Assembly: GCA_011087645.1 (NCBI GenBank)
Contig: JAALLF010000014.1
Coordinates: 1-64,000 of the forward strand
Reading direction: 5' to 3'
Length of the DNA: 64,000 nt
Origin: Alphaproteobacteria bacterium
GTDB lineage: Bacteria; Pseudomonadota; Alphaproteobacteria; UBA6615
Shown here: piece after piece, positions 1 through 7,692 of the stretch
How the letters are laid out: each line of letters starts with the position of its first letter
Position numbering within the stretch: position 1 is the stretch's first letter
Program-made: the position numbers and the translations under genes
The notes under the pieces: generated by a model
Told to the model about the DNA's origin: nothing
The model's input: the letters and a program-made list of their open reading frames with translations, nothing else
The model's database searches: none

Positions 1-150
1 GGCGGGGAACAAGGTCTTAGAAACAAACAATTCATTTCCGGCCAGGCTCTCAGGAGGGCCGATAGGCCCGTCTCGAAGGGTGAGGCTGTCACATGCGATA
101 GTTCTGGAAGAAATAGCGGCGCCGATGTCGGTTTAGGCTAAAATCGGCAT

Positions 151-999
151 GTGAACGGTAATCTCAAAAATCGCGCCATGACCCGGCGCGAGTTCGATAC
201 GGCGATCGCGTGGGCCGCTGACGAAGGCTGGAACCCCGGCCTCGACGATGGCGAACCATTTCACAGCGCCGACCCGCACGGGTTCATTGGGACATGGCTC
301 GATGGCCGCCTCATCGCCTGTATCTCGGCCATCCGATACGGCGGCGACTTCGGCTTTATCGGTTTCTATCTGTGTCACCCCGGCTTTCGGGGTAACGGCT
401 ATGGCTTGCAAACCTGGCACGCCGGCATGGCTCATCTCGACGGTCGATCGATGGGTCTCGATGGGGTCATCGACCAGCAGGAAAATTATCAAAAATCCGG
501 CTTCCAGCTTGCCCACCGCAATGTGCGGTTCGGCGGATCGGTGTCCTGCGACACGCCCGATGATGCGCGATTACGCCGGATCGGGCCGGACCTATTCGAT
601 GGCTTAGTGACCTACGATGCGCCGTTCTTTCCGGCGTCACGCAACACCTTTCTGCGGCTATGGATAAACCCGACGCCAACGCGCACTGGCTTTGCGCTGA
701 TCGATGACGGCGGGCTCACCGGGTATGGTATTATCCGCCAATGCCGCGACGGCCATAAGATCGGCCCGCTTTTCGCCGACACCGAGGACGGTGCCGATCT
801 GTTGTTTCGCGCGCTGGCCAGCACCCGTAACGATGGGCCCCTCTATATCGATCCGCCGGAACCCAACACGGCGGCCACCACCCTGGCCGAGCGCTATGCG
901 ATGGCGCCGGTCTTCGAGACCGCCCGCATGTATCGCGGCAGCTCGCCTGACTTACCCTTGGCGCGAACCTTCGGCATCACCACCTTCGAGCTCGGCTGA
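151..999 (+). CDS. GNAT family N-acetyltransferase with a second, YitH-type C-terminal domain
   Basis: Predicted cytoplasmic acetyl-CoA-dependent N-acetyltransferase; substrate unknown. The N-terminal half (residues about 10-130) shows a GNAT core, including the acetyl-CoA-binding loop 'HPGFRGNGYGLQTW' at about residues 76-89 and the later 'YQKSGFQ'. The C-terminal half (about 150-280) resembles the extra Acetyltransf_18 domain of YitH-like proteins. The 282-residue length fits that two-domain form. The GTG at 151 is the longest start; an ATG at 178 (MTRREF) is an equally reasonable one. The gene stands alone and converges on the enoyl-CoA hydratase gene, with 16 bases between the stops. The family call is firm; the role is open. 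Confidence 0.8.
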   Translation: MNGNLKNRAMTRREFDTAIAWAADEGWNPGLDDGEPFHSADPHGFIGTWLDGRLIACISAIRYGGDFGFIGFYLCHPGFRGNGYGLQTWHAGMAHLDGRSMGLDGVIDQQENYQKSGFQLAHRNVRFGGSVSCDTPDDARLRRIGPDLFDGLVTYDAPFFPASRNTFLRLWINPTPTRTGFALIDDGGLTGYGIIRQCRDGHKIGPLFADTEDGADLLFRALASTRNDGPLYIDPPEPNTAATTLAERYAMAPVFETARMYRGSSPDLPLARTFGITTFELG

Positions 1000-1015
1000 A
1001 CCGACACGCCTTCGC

Positions 1016-1786
1016 CTATTTCTTGGATATCCGCTCGAGCACCGCGGCCTGCAACGCGCGCGTCTCCGGGTCGCTGATATTGAGCAGTACCTGATCCTGC
1101 TCCAAGGTGCCCAAGTCGAGACCGGCGGTCTGGCGGTTGATCGATTCCTTGATCATCTGCTGGGCGACGCGCGGCTTGGTGGCGATCTCGACGGCCATCT
1201 CTAGCGCCGCCGCCTGGACATCGTCTGCCATCGCCTCGCACAGGCCCCAGGCCAGCGCCGTTTCAGCATCGATCTTACGGGCCACGGCGGCGATCAGCTT
1301 GGCCCGCTGCGGCCCGACCAGGCGTACCAGACGCGGTAGGGTTCCCCAGGAATAGGTGATGCCGAGCTCGACCTCGGGCGCGCGCAGCCAAGCGTCACGC
1401 TGGAACAGGCGAAAGTCGCAAGCGACCGCCAGGGATATGCCGCCGCCGATGCAAAAGCCTTCGATCGCCGCGATCGAGAGCTGGGGTAGCGCCTCCCACG
1501 CCTTGCACATCTCCAGGCCCAGGCGGATATGGCGGCGCGCCTCGGCCAAGGGCAGTTCTTGCGCGAAAGAGTTGGCCTCGGAAATATCGTTGCCGGCGGT
1601 AAACGCGCCGCCGGCGCCGGTCACCACCACCGCGCCGATATCGGTGCGCTCGGCCAAATTGCGCGCGGCTTCCGTCAAAGCCCGTTTGAGATCGGCCGAG
1701 AGCGCATTGCGCTTTTCCGGCCGGTTCAGAGTCACCACCGCAACCCCTGGCGCCGGCTCGCCGACCGTCAGTACATCTGTCGTCAT
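1016..1786 (-). CDS. Enoyl-CoA hydratase/isomerase (crotonase) family protein
   Basis: A 256-residue crotonase-fold protein, the usual length for the family, which acts on acyl-CoA thioesters by hydration, isomerisation or related chemistry. The first oxyanion-hole segment is visible as 'GAGGAFTAGNDISE' (about residues 57-70). The second is 'IEGFCIGGGISLAVACDFR' (about 107-125). The acidic residue usual for hydratases at the second site is not obvious, so the exact reaction cannot be assigned. It lies 24 bases downstream of tcuB on the same strand and may be co-transcribed with the tricarballylate genes. Whether it acts in that pathway is unproven. The start ATG is preceded by a GGAGG-like site (revcomp of 1793-1799). 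Confidence 0.85.
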   Translation of the reverse strand: MTTDVLTVGEPAPGVAVVTLNRPEKRNALSADLKRALTEAARNLAERTDIGAVVVTGAGGAFTAGNDISEANSFAQELPLAEARRHIRLGLEMCKAWEALPQLSIAAIEGFCIGGGISLAVACDFRLFQRDAWLRAPEVELGITYSWGTLPRLVRLVGPQRAKLIAAVARKIDAETALAWGLCEAMADDVQAAALEMAVEIATKPRVAQQMIKESINRQTAGLDLGTLEQDQVLLNISDPETRALQAAVLERISKK

Positions 1787-1810
1787 GTTGGTTCCTCCCT
1801 CGACGCGGGG

Positions 1811-2935
1811 TTATTGGTCCTGCCGTTCGCGGGCGTAACGCACCAGGGCCGCGAACCGGTAGAGCCCGTGCATGAATTTACCGTAGGGCATGGTGATGAA
1901 GAGCGCGAACACCACGCCCAGATGGATCGCCAGCAGCAGGCCCATGGCCGGCGAGGCGCGCAAGACCAGCAGCAGCAGGCCGGTCAGGCTGGTGAGAAAC
2001 AGCATGGCCAGAAAAGCTGTATCCATGCCGAACCGCGCCTTGTCCTCCAGCGCCGGATCGCGCGCCAGCTTGGCCTTGAGCAGACCGACCGGGCCGATGA
2101 TGAGGCCGAGCCCGCCGATTGTGCCCAGCACCACCGGCAAATCGTACCAGGCATAGGGCGCTTCGAGACCGAGCAGGTAATGGTACCCGGTCGCCACAGA
2201 GGTGGCGGCGAAGCACAGCAGGAATCCATAGAAAGTGAAGTGGTGATAGAGCCGCCGTGTGTCGCGGGGCTGTTCGTCGTCGGCGTAGCAGCCCGCCCCG
2301 CCGCCATCGAGATAGCGCAGAGTGGAAGCGTCCTTGATTGCCTGCCACAAGCTGCGCGGGTTCGCGCCGCCGCCCGCCGGTGTCTCGATATCCCGCCAGA
2401 AATTGCGCACGCTCAGCGCCGCGGCGGCAATCGCATAAGCAAACGCGGCGCCGAACAGAACGGCCATGGCGTTGTGCGGCATCAGCCGGTAGAAGGCGCC
2501 GGGTCCAGTATGGACGGTCCACAGGCCGGAGACATCGTGCCAAGCGACGAAGCCGGCGACGAATACCGCGATACTGAACGCGGCGATCAGGGCGATCGCC
2601 AGCCCGTTGCGCGCGAATAACGGCGCCAGTGCGGCGGGCCAGGCATAGGCCCGATAGGACTCGGCGCGCACGCTCGCCAGATTTTGCGGCACGTTCACGG
2701 CGAATTCGTGGGGCGGCGCGAATTGGCAATCCACATAGCACGCGCCGCAGCTATGACAGAGATTGGCCAGATAGTTCAAATCGCCATCGGGAAAGGCGCG
2801 GCGCATTTCCATCGCCGGGAAGACCGCGCACAGGCCCTCGCAATAGCGGCACGAATTGCACACGGTCATCAGCCGGTCGGCCTCGGTCAGCGCCGCGCTG
2901 GCATGGTCGTCCGATTGGGCTGCCGGAAAGGTCAC
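1811..2935 (-). CDS. tcuB: TcuB-like iron-sulfur membrane protein of tricarballylate utilisation
   Basis: TcuB re-oxidises the FADH2 of tricarballylate dehydrogenase TcuA and passes electrons to the membrane. The N-terminus has two cysteine clusters typical of 4Fe-4S ferredoxin domains, 'CNSCRYCEGLC' and 'CHSCGACYVDC'. The remaining ~280 residues hold several hydrophobic membrane segments (for example 'LAIALIAAFSIAVFVAGFV' and 'VVLGTIGGLGLIIGPVGLL'). The chosen GTG at 2935 overlaps the tcuA stop as GTGA, giving 374 residues, normal for TcuB. The open frame continues further upstream to 3253, but that part reads antisense-like through tcuA and has no family features. No tricarballylate transporter gene (tcuC) lies beside it. 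Confidence 0.87.
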   Translation of the reverse strand: MTFPAAQSDDHASAALTEADRLMTVCNSCRYCEGLCAVFPAMEMRRAFPDGDLNYLANLCHSCGACYVDCQFAPPHEFAVNVPQNLASVRAESYRAYAWPAALAPLFARNGLAIALIAAFSIAVFVAGFVAWHDVSGLWTVHTGPGAFYRLMPHNAMAVLFGAAFAYAIAAAALSVRNFWRDIETPAGGGANPRSLWQAIKDASTLRYLDGGGAGCYADDEQPRDTRRLYHHFTFYGFLLCFAATSVATGYHYLLGLEAPYAWYDLPVVLGTIGGLGLIIGPVGLLKAKLARDPALEDKARFGMDTAFLAMLFLTSLTGLLLLVLRASPAMGLLLAIHLGVVFALFITMPYGKFMHGLYRFAALVRYARERQDQ

Positions 2936-4365
2936 GCCGCGGCCTCGCGCTGCGCATCGTCGGTCAGCGCAGCGGCCTCGCGCCCGGCGATTCGCCCAAA
3001 CACGCCGCCGATGGTCATGCCGATACCCGCCGCATAGCCGCTGCCGAGAATATTGCCGGCCATGATCTCGCCGGCAGCGAACATGTTCACCGACGCCGCG
3101 CCGTCCGCCATCAGGATGCGGGCCTGGCCGTCCACCTTGGCGCCCAAATAAGTGAATGTGATGCCCGGGCGCACGGGATAGGCGTAGAACGGCGCGGCCT
3201 CGAGGCGTTGCGCCCAGTGGGTTTTGGGCGGGCTCAGGCCCTCGGTGCGGCAATCGTCCAGCATGTTGGCGTCGAAGGTGCCGGGCCGAACGGCGGCGCT
3301 GAAACCATCGATGGTCGCTTCGAGCGCGGTCGGGTCGAGTTCGAGTTCACGCGCCAAGTTGCCGATGGTCGGCGCCGAAATCGGCGGGTAGAGCGACGGC
3401 ATGAAGCGCTCCAGGCTGGGCGCGTCGAAGATGATATAGGCGATCTGATCAGGCTGTTGGGCGACCAGCCGGCCCCAAATGGCGTAGCGCTTGGGCCAGA
3501 TATCCTCGCCCTCGTCGTAAAACCGCTGGGCCGCCCGGTTGACCACCACGCCGAAAGGAACGCAGTCGAGGCGGGTGATGATGCCGCCGTCGAATTTCGG
3601 CGCGCGGGCGTCGATGGCCACCGCGTGGCACTGGGTCGGATCGCCCAATGTCTGCACGCCGCCCGCCATTAGCGCCTTCAAGACCACGCCCTTGTTGTAG
3701 GGCGTGCCGCGGATCAAAAAGTTATCCGCCGCCGCGCCCCAGCCCTCCTTAAGCCAGTCGATATTGGCCTCGAATCCCCCAGACGCGGCGACCAAAGTCT
3801 GCGCGCGCACGGTGACGGTCTCGCCCGCCAGCCGCACAGCCGCCCAGCGGAACGCGCCGCCGTCGATTTCCAGGCCGGTGACTTCGGCTTCGTAGCAAAT
3901 GTCGATACCCAGACGCTCAGCGGTGAGATAGAGCGCGTTCAACATCGCCCGGCCGCCGCCCAGGAAGAACGAGTTGGTGCGCCCCAAACTCAGCGTGCCG
4001 CCCAAAGACGGCTGAAAGCGCACCCCCTGTTCGGCGATCCAGGGTAGCAGGTCTTTCGATTCAGCGATCATCAGCCGCGCCAGATCTTCTGTGGTATTGC
4101 CGCCGGTGATCTGCAGCAGATCGTCGAAAAACTCGGTCTCGGTGTAGGGTCCGGACAATGTCCCGGTCGCCGCGTCATGGGCGCAGCGCATATTACGGGT
4201 GTGGCGGGTATTGCCGCCGCGATAGAATTTCGGCGCCGCCTCGAGAACCAATACGCTGGCCCCCGCGCGGCGCGCGGCGATAGCGGCGCACAGCCCGGCA
4301 TTACCGCCGCCGACAACGAGTACGTCATATTCTTTGTCTAAATCGGCCACCGGCCCCCGCCGCAA
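2932..4365 (-). CDS. tcuA: FAD-dependent tricarballylate dehydrogenase TcuA
   Basis: Flavoprotein of the succinate dehydrogenase/fumarate reductase-like family. It oxidises tricarballylate to cis-aconitate, feeding the TCA cycle. The dinucleotide-binding GxGxxG-type motif is 'DVLVVGGGNAGLCAAIAARR' near residue 14. It is followed by the TcuA-typical 'RGGNTRHTRNMR', and a C-terminal FAD segment 'AGEIMAGNILGSGYAAGIGM' matches the family. The 477-residue length is about right. The gene overlaps tcuB by 4 bases, so the two are translationally coupled. A GTG a few codons inside the called start (VADLDKEY) is an alternative start. The tcuA/tcuB assignment rests on the pair; a different small polycarboxylate is possible as substrate. 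Confidence 0.87.
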   Translation of the reverse strand: MRRGPVADLDKEYDVLVVGGGNAGLCAAIAARRAGASVLVLEAAPKFYRGGNTRHTRNMRCAHDAATGTLSGPYTETEFFDDLLQITGGNTTEDLARLMIAESKDLLPWIAEQGVRFQPSLGGTLSLGRTNSFFLGGGRAMLNALYLTAERLGIDICYEAEVTGLEIDGGAFRWAAVRLAGETVTVRAQTLVAASGGFEANIDWLKEGWGAAADNFLIRGTPYNKGVVLKALMAGGVQTLGDPTQCHAVAIDARAPKFDGGIITRLDCVPFGVVVNRAAQRFYDEGEDIWPKRYAIWGRLVAQQPDQIAYIIFDAPSLERFMPSLYPPISAPTIGNLARELELDPTALEATIDGFSAAVRPGTFDANMLDDCRTEGLSPPKTHWAQRLEAAPFYAYPVRPGITFTYLGAKVDGQARILMADGAASVNMFAAGEIMAGNILGSGYAAGIGMTIGGVFGRIAGREAAALTDDAQREAAA

Positions 4366-4451
4366 ACCATCGCCCCACAGTCGCGCGGCGCTTCAGCGCG
4401 CTAAGGTGCACCGGCGGACCTAATTTGTGAATGGAAAATCTTAAACCGCCC

Positions 4452-5048
4452 TCACGGGTCCATCGCAATCCACCCGGGTAGCGCCTCGCACCGCGCCAGC
4501 CAGGCCGCGACTTCGCGGTAGGCAGTGAGCGGTAAATCGCCCTCCGGTGCGCGCTTCACATAGGGGTAGCAGGCAATGTCGGCCAGGGTGACGCGCCCCA
4601 GCGCCAGCCAATCGCCGGTGCGCGAGAGCTGCGCCTCCAACACTTCCAGCGCCAGCTTTCCATCCTGCAAATAGCCCTCGAAGCTTTCTGGCCGGCGATT
4701 ATAGACGGTCACCCCGCGCGCCCATTGCAGCCCGAACTGCACTTCATTCTGAGCAAACGACATCCACTGCATAATTTCGGCCATCTGCAGCGGGTCGGAC
4801 GGCAGCCACGCCTCGCCGCCGAACTTCCGCGCGATATAGACCAGGTGCGCCGTCGAATCCCAAAAGACCTTGCCTTCGATTTCCATCACCGGCACCTGGC
4901 CGCGGGGGTTGAGCGCCAGGAAGTCCGACGACTTGTGCGCCTGGTTTTCCCAGTCGATGCGGATGTTCTCATAGTCGACGCCGAGCATCGCCGCCAGCAC
5001 CCGCACCTTGAACGAGTTCCCCGACATCTCGGTCATGTAGAGCTTCAT
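4452..5048 (-). CDS. Glutathione S-transferase family protein
   Basis: A 198-residue protein with a thioredoxin-like N-terminal domain (beginning MKLYMTEMSGNSFKVRV) containing the cis-proline segment 'NPRGQVPVMEI' and 'DSTAHLVYIARKFGG'. An all-helical C-terminal domain follows, with the family signature 'LALGRVTLADIACYPYVKR'. It probably conjugates or uses glutathione in the cytoplasm; the substrate is unknown. The ATG at 5048 is chosen because a GGAGAAG ribosome-binding site lies just upstream. The frame stays open to 5195 only because it runs into the tRNA-Thr gene. It lies 86 bases upstream of tcuA on the same strand. Confidence 0.9.
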   Translation of the reverse strand: MKLYMTEMSGNSFKVRVLAAMLGVDYENIRIDWENQAHKSSDFLALNPRGQVPVMEIEGKVFWDSTAHLVYIARKFGGEAWLPSDPLQMAEIMQWMSFAQNEVQFGLQWARGVTVYNRRPESFEGYLQDGKLALEVLEAQLSRTGDWLALGRVTLADIACYPYVKRAPEGDLPLTAYREVAAWLARCEALPGWIAMDP

Positions 5049-5156
5049 AGCGCTTCTCCGGTTGCGGCTTGGTTTAGGCCGGGCCGATACAACGATCCGC
5101 CGGACGCAACCAAAACACGTCCGGACAGTACGGCGAGTTTCTATACTAGGGAATAA

Positions 5157-5232
5157 TGGTGCCGCCTGCTGGACTCGAACCAGCGACCCCCGCATTACGA
5201 ATGCGATGCTCTACCAACTGAGCTAAGGCGGC
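5157..5232 (-). tRNA. tRNA-Thr, anticodon CGU
   Basis: The minus strand folds as a standard 76-base tRNA with an encoded CCA end (plus strand TGG at 5157-5159). The acceptor stem is GCCGCCT paired with AGGCGGC, with discriminator A. The D arm contains 'AGCTCAGTTGGTAGAGC', and the T loop 'TTCGAGTCC' is present. The anticodon stem 'TCGCA/TGCGG' holds the loop 'TTCGTAA', giving anticodon CGT, which reads the threonine codon ACG. Confidence 0.97.
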
Positions 5233-5312
5233 TCCGGCGCCATCTGGTTGGGCGCGTCGTGTGCCCACTTAGGACCGACAGCGGCCCCGGTCAAGTGCTT
5301 TACGACGGCCCG

Positions 5313-6083
5313 CTACGATGAGACCGCGTAAGGCGTGGCGATCTGTGCCGTGCCGAGGCGTTCCTGGCGGGCGAGGAGCCATTCGGCCAGCTCGAGCTCG
5401 AACGCATCGTCGATATTGACGATCGGCCGGTCGATGACCACCGCCGCGCAATCTTCGCCGATAATCTCGGCCCGCTCGACGATAGTATCGCGCCGCGCGC
5501 CGTAGCACAGGCCGTTGCGGTGATAGACCTCGCCGGGGATGGCCTGGCGGCGGCTGAAGGCGGCGCCGTTATGCATATGAAAACCAATGCGGCCGCCATC
5601 GTCGATGGTCAGCGCCTTATGGGGCGTGAAGTGCGCCGCCGAGCGGCACACGGTGGCCGCGCTGGCATGACCACCTTCGGTCAGGGTCTCGACCGTGGCG
5701 ACGAGATCGGCCTCGATGCGCAACGGGCTGGTCGGCTCGAGCAGCAGGGAGATATCGAAGCGCATGGCGTAATGGTCTTCGGCGGCCAGCCAGGCGTGAC
5801 GCCAAACATCTTCGGAACTGGCCTCATCGCCGGACAATTCCGGCGGCCGCACGAATGGGGCGGCGGCGCCGTGGCACACCGCCTCGCCGCGAATTTCGGC
5901 ATCGTCGGTGGAAATGATAGTGTGGCCGATCCAGTCGAGCGAGACCGCCAAATGGGCCGCACGGCCGACCAGGGATACGCCGCCCACAGTTTTCATATTC
6001 TTCCGCGGCACCCCTTTGGAGCCGCCGCGCGCCGGCACGATAGCCAGCACCGCCAGGTCTTGGTCGCCCCTGCGCCAGGTCAT
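5313..6083 (-). CDS. neuA: CMP-nonulosonic acid synthetase (NeuA/LegF family cytidylyltransferase)
   Basis: Activates a nonulosonic acid (sialic, legionaminic or similar) with CTP. The nucleotide-binding motif is 'AIVPARGGSKGVPRKNM' near the N-terminus. Further family features are 'ISTDDAEI', 'LLLEPTSPLR' and the late 'GEDCAAVVIDRPIVNIDD'. The start at 6083 is taken from the ATGA overlap with the methyltransferase gene upstream. This gives 256 residues; the longer open frame reads back through that gene without family similarity. It is the last gene of the operon maf-neuB-neuC-two methyltransferases-neuA. With PtmE/LegB/LegC at 29.5-33 kb, legionaminic acid is the more likely substrate than N-acetylneuraminate. 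Confidence 0.85.
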   Translation of the reverse strand: MTWRRGDQDLAVLAIVPARGGSKGVPRKNMKTVGGVSLVGRAAHLAVSLDWIGHTIISTDDAEIRGEAVCHGAAAPFVRPPELSGDEASSEDVWRHAWLAAEDHYAMRFDISLLLEPTSPLRIEADLVATVETLTEGGHASAATVCRSAAHFTPHKALTIDDGGRIGFHMHNGAAFSRRQAIPGEVYHRNGLCYGARRDTIVERAEIIGEDCAAVVIDRPIVNIDDAFELELAEWLLARQERLGTAQIATPYAVSS

Positions 6084-6904
6084 GCCGGTTTTTCCGCGAT
6101 CATCGAAAAGGCCATGGGAAACTCGGTGTGCTTGCGCTCCAGATTTTCCGTGTAGCGCGCGTCCCACTCCATGAGCTGGGGAAATTGCTCCTCGTAGAAC
6201 CAGCGCGCCATCACTTCGCGCTGATCGGCCGGCAGATATTCCAGCGCTTGGGCCCAGCAATAGGCCACGGCCGAGAACGGCCCGCCCTCGGTCTCGAAGT
6301 CACCGGGCGTCAGCCCGGCGTCGCGCAAGGTGCGCTGCAGGCCAAACGGCGTATAGCGCAGATAATCGTCGGGCATCTGGTGCAGCTCGCGCACAATTGG
6401 TTCGAACACATAGACCCGCCCGCCGGGCCGGGTGATGCGCGCCATCTCGGTAAACAAAGCGCTCTGGTCGGCGATGTGATGCACCAGGTTGGGCACTAGC
6501 ACCAAATCGGCGATACCGTCGCCCAGGCCGGTCGCCTCTATCGGTGCGCGGTGGGTGCCGGACACAAACAAAAACCGCGGATCGTCGATCAGCGCGCCAT
6601 TGTAGGCGCCGCGTTCTTCGGCGCTGTCGGGGCTACAGTCGACCGATAGAAAGTCGCAATGGTGAAAGAACGGCGCAAACAAGCTGCAGCCGCCATAGAG
6701 CAGGCCACGCTCGAGCGAGACCACTGTCATCCGCGCGGTCGCTTCGCCGGCCAATTTACGCACATCATCTAACAGCAGGCGGAAGTGGGGCCATTTGGTC
6801 TCGACCTGAAACACCTGGTCCGCCAAAACTGCGAAATGGCCGTCGAGCTGAGCGCGCGTAAAGGCCTCGCCTTCCGCGGTGTCCGCTGGTGCGGTGGCGC
6901 TCAC
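6080..6904 (-). CDS. Class I SAM-dependent methyltransferase in the nonulosonic acid operon
   Basis: A 274-residue protein with Rossmann-type methyltransferase features. These are 'DLVLVPNLVHHI' (motif IV region), 'ARITRPGGRVYVFEPI' (motif VI region) and an acidic 'FLSVDCSPDS' that should bind SAM ribose. The usual glycine-rich motif I is modified to 'VVSLERGLLYGGCSLF', so binding may differ from the norm. It starts directly after the stop of the preceding gene and overlaps neuA by 4 bases, so it belongs to the sugar operon. O-methylation of the nonulosonic acid or its glycan is a reasonable inference; the substrate cannot be read from the sequence. Confidence 0.78.
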   Translation of the reverse strand: MSATAPADTAEGEAFTRAQLDGHFAVLADQVFQVETKWPHFRLLLDDVRKLAGEATARMTVVSLERGLLYGGCSLFAPFFHHCDFLSVDCSPDSAEERGAYNGALIDDPRFLFVSGTHRAPIEATGLGDGIADLVLVPNLVHHIADQSALFTEMARITRPGGRVYVFEPIVRELHQMPDDYLRYTPFGLQRTLRDAGLTPGDFETEGGPFSAVAYCWAQALEYLPADQREVMARWFYEEQFPQLMEWDARYTENLERKHTEFPMAFSMIAEKPA

Positions 6905-7684
6905 TCAGTCTTCCCCCGCGCAATAGGCTAAGCGGGCCCGGTTGCGTGGCCCCAGGGGCGGCTCGGCCAATTCGAACATGGTGAACTGGCCGCCGGGGTC
7001 CTCCAGCCAGTCGTAGCTGCGCCGGAAATTGTTGGCCAGGAAGCGGGCATTGTTGGTGCGCCCGTCGATCAAGGCCATTAGGCCCGGCACGAAGCTGGGC
7101 TCCATCAGCAGCAAATCGCCGGACATCACCGTGCGCTCGCGGTGGCTGAAATCCATACCATTGACACCGCCGCTCACATCTTGCGGGTCGGGTCCGTCGA
7201 GATAGATGAAATCGGGCACCATGTTGGGCAGATTTTCGTAGAAATGGCACAGCTGACCGTTATGAGTGCCGACCCGCACCGGACTGTGGGTAGCGACCAC
7301 ATGGGTCTGCAAGCCACAGGGGATGCGCGCAATCGCGGTGGTCAACCAGGCCTCGCTGGCGTCGACGGTGAACACCCGGAAGGCGTCGGCCGGCAACAGC
7401 TCGACCTCGGCATCGCTGGAAGCAAAGTCGTCGGCGTTCTTGGCCAGCGCGTCGGCGATCACCAGGGTGGAGAACCCGGTGCCGAATTCGAGCACCGTGA
7501 ACGCCCGGCGGTCGCGCACCAACTGGTGCAGGCGCACCAGATCGTCGATATCCGGCTCGAGCGCCACGCTGTACCCGTTGGCCTCGCCCGAGTGGCTGCT
7601 CGCCACCAGTTCGGCAAGGCCCTCGGCGCGGAAATATTCTGCCGCGGCATCGAGTAACTCAGTATGTTCGAATGCGTTATCCAT
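6905..7684 (-). CDS. Methyltransferase-like protein of unknown substrate in the nonulosonic acid operon
   Basis: 259 residues. The segment 'FTVLEFGTGFSTLVIADAL' (about residues 62-80) matches SAM-binding motif I. 'FRVFTVDASEAWL' fits the acidic motif II and 'PDFIYLDGPDPQDV' fits motif IV, so it looks like a small class I methyltransferase of the Methyltransf_24 type. It sits 8 bases after the neuC stop and directly abuts the next methyltransferase gene, with no bases between. Two adjacent, dissimilar methyltransferase-like proteins between neuC and neuA suggest a doubly modified sugar or a heteromeric enzyme. No specific substrate is recognised. Confidence 0.68.
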   Translation of the reverse strand: MDNAFEHTELLDAAAEYFRAEGLAELVASSHSGEANGYSVALEPDIDDLVRLHQLVRDRRAFTVLEFGTGFSTLVIADALAKNADDFASSDAEVELLPADAFRVFTVDASEAWLTTAIARIPCGLQTHVVATHSPVRVGTHNGQLCHFYENLPNMVPDFIYLDGPDPQDVSGGVNGMDFSHRERTVMSGDLLLMEPSFVPGLMALIDGRTNNARFLANNFRRSYDWLEDPGGQFTMFELAEPPLGPRNRARLAYCAGED

Positions 7685-7692
7685 GGCGCACC

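Noticed and set aside
1..150. A CTCTCAGG string and a GGGCC-GATA-GGCCC hairpin in the first 150 bases, recalling part of a glycine riboswitch.
   Set aside because: Only one short conserved string is present, the two-aptamer core is not visible, and the window starts too close. No other feature was seen in these bases.
1529..2620. Long plus-strand open frame opposite the enoyl-CoA hydratase and tcuB genes.
   Set aside because: It is low-complexity, Gln/Arg/His-rich translation antisense to well-supported genes; G+C-rich DNA makes such frames common.
2938..3253. Upstream extension of the tcuB reading frame.
   Set aside because: It lies wholly inside tcuA, has no family similarity, and a GTGA overlap gives a natural tcuB start at 2935.
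5049..5195. N-terminal extension of the glutathione S-transferase frame.
   Set aside because: It runs into the tRNA-Thr gene; a ribosome-binding site and family start are present at 5048.
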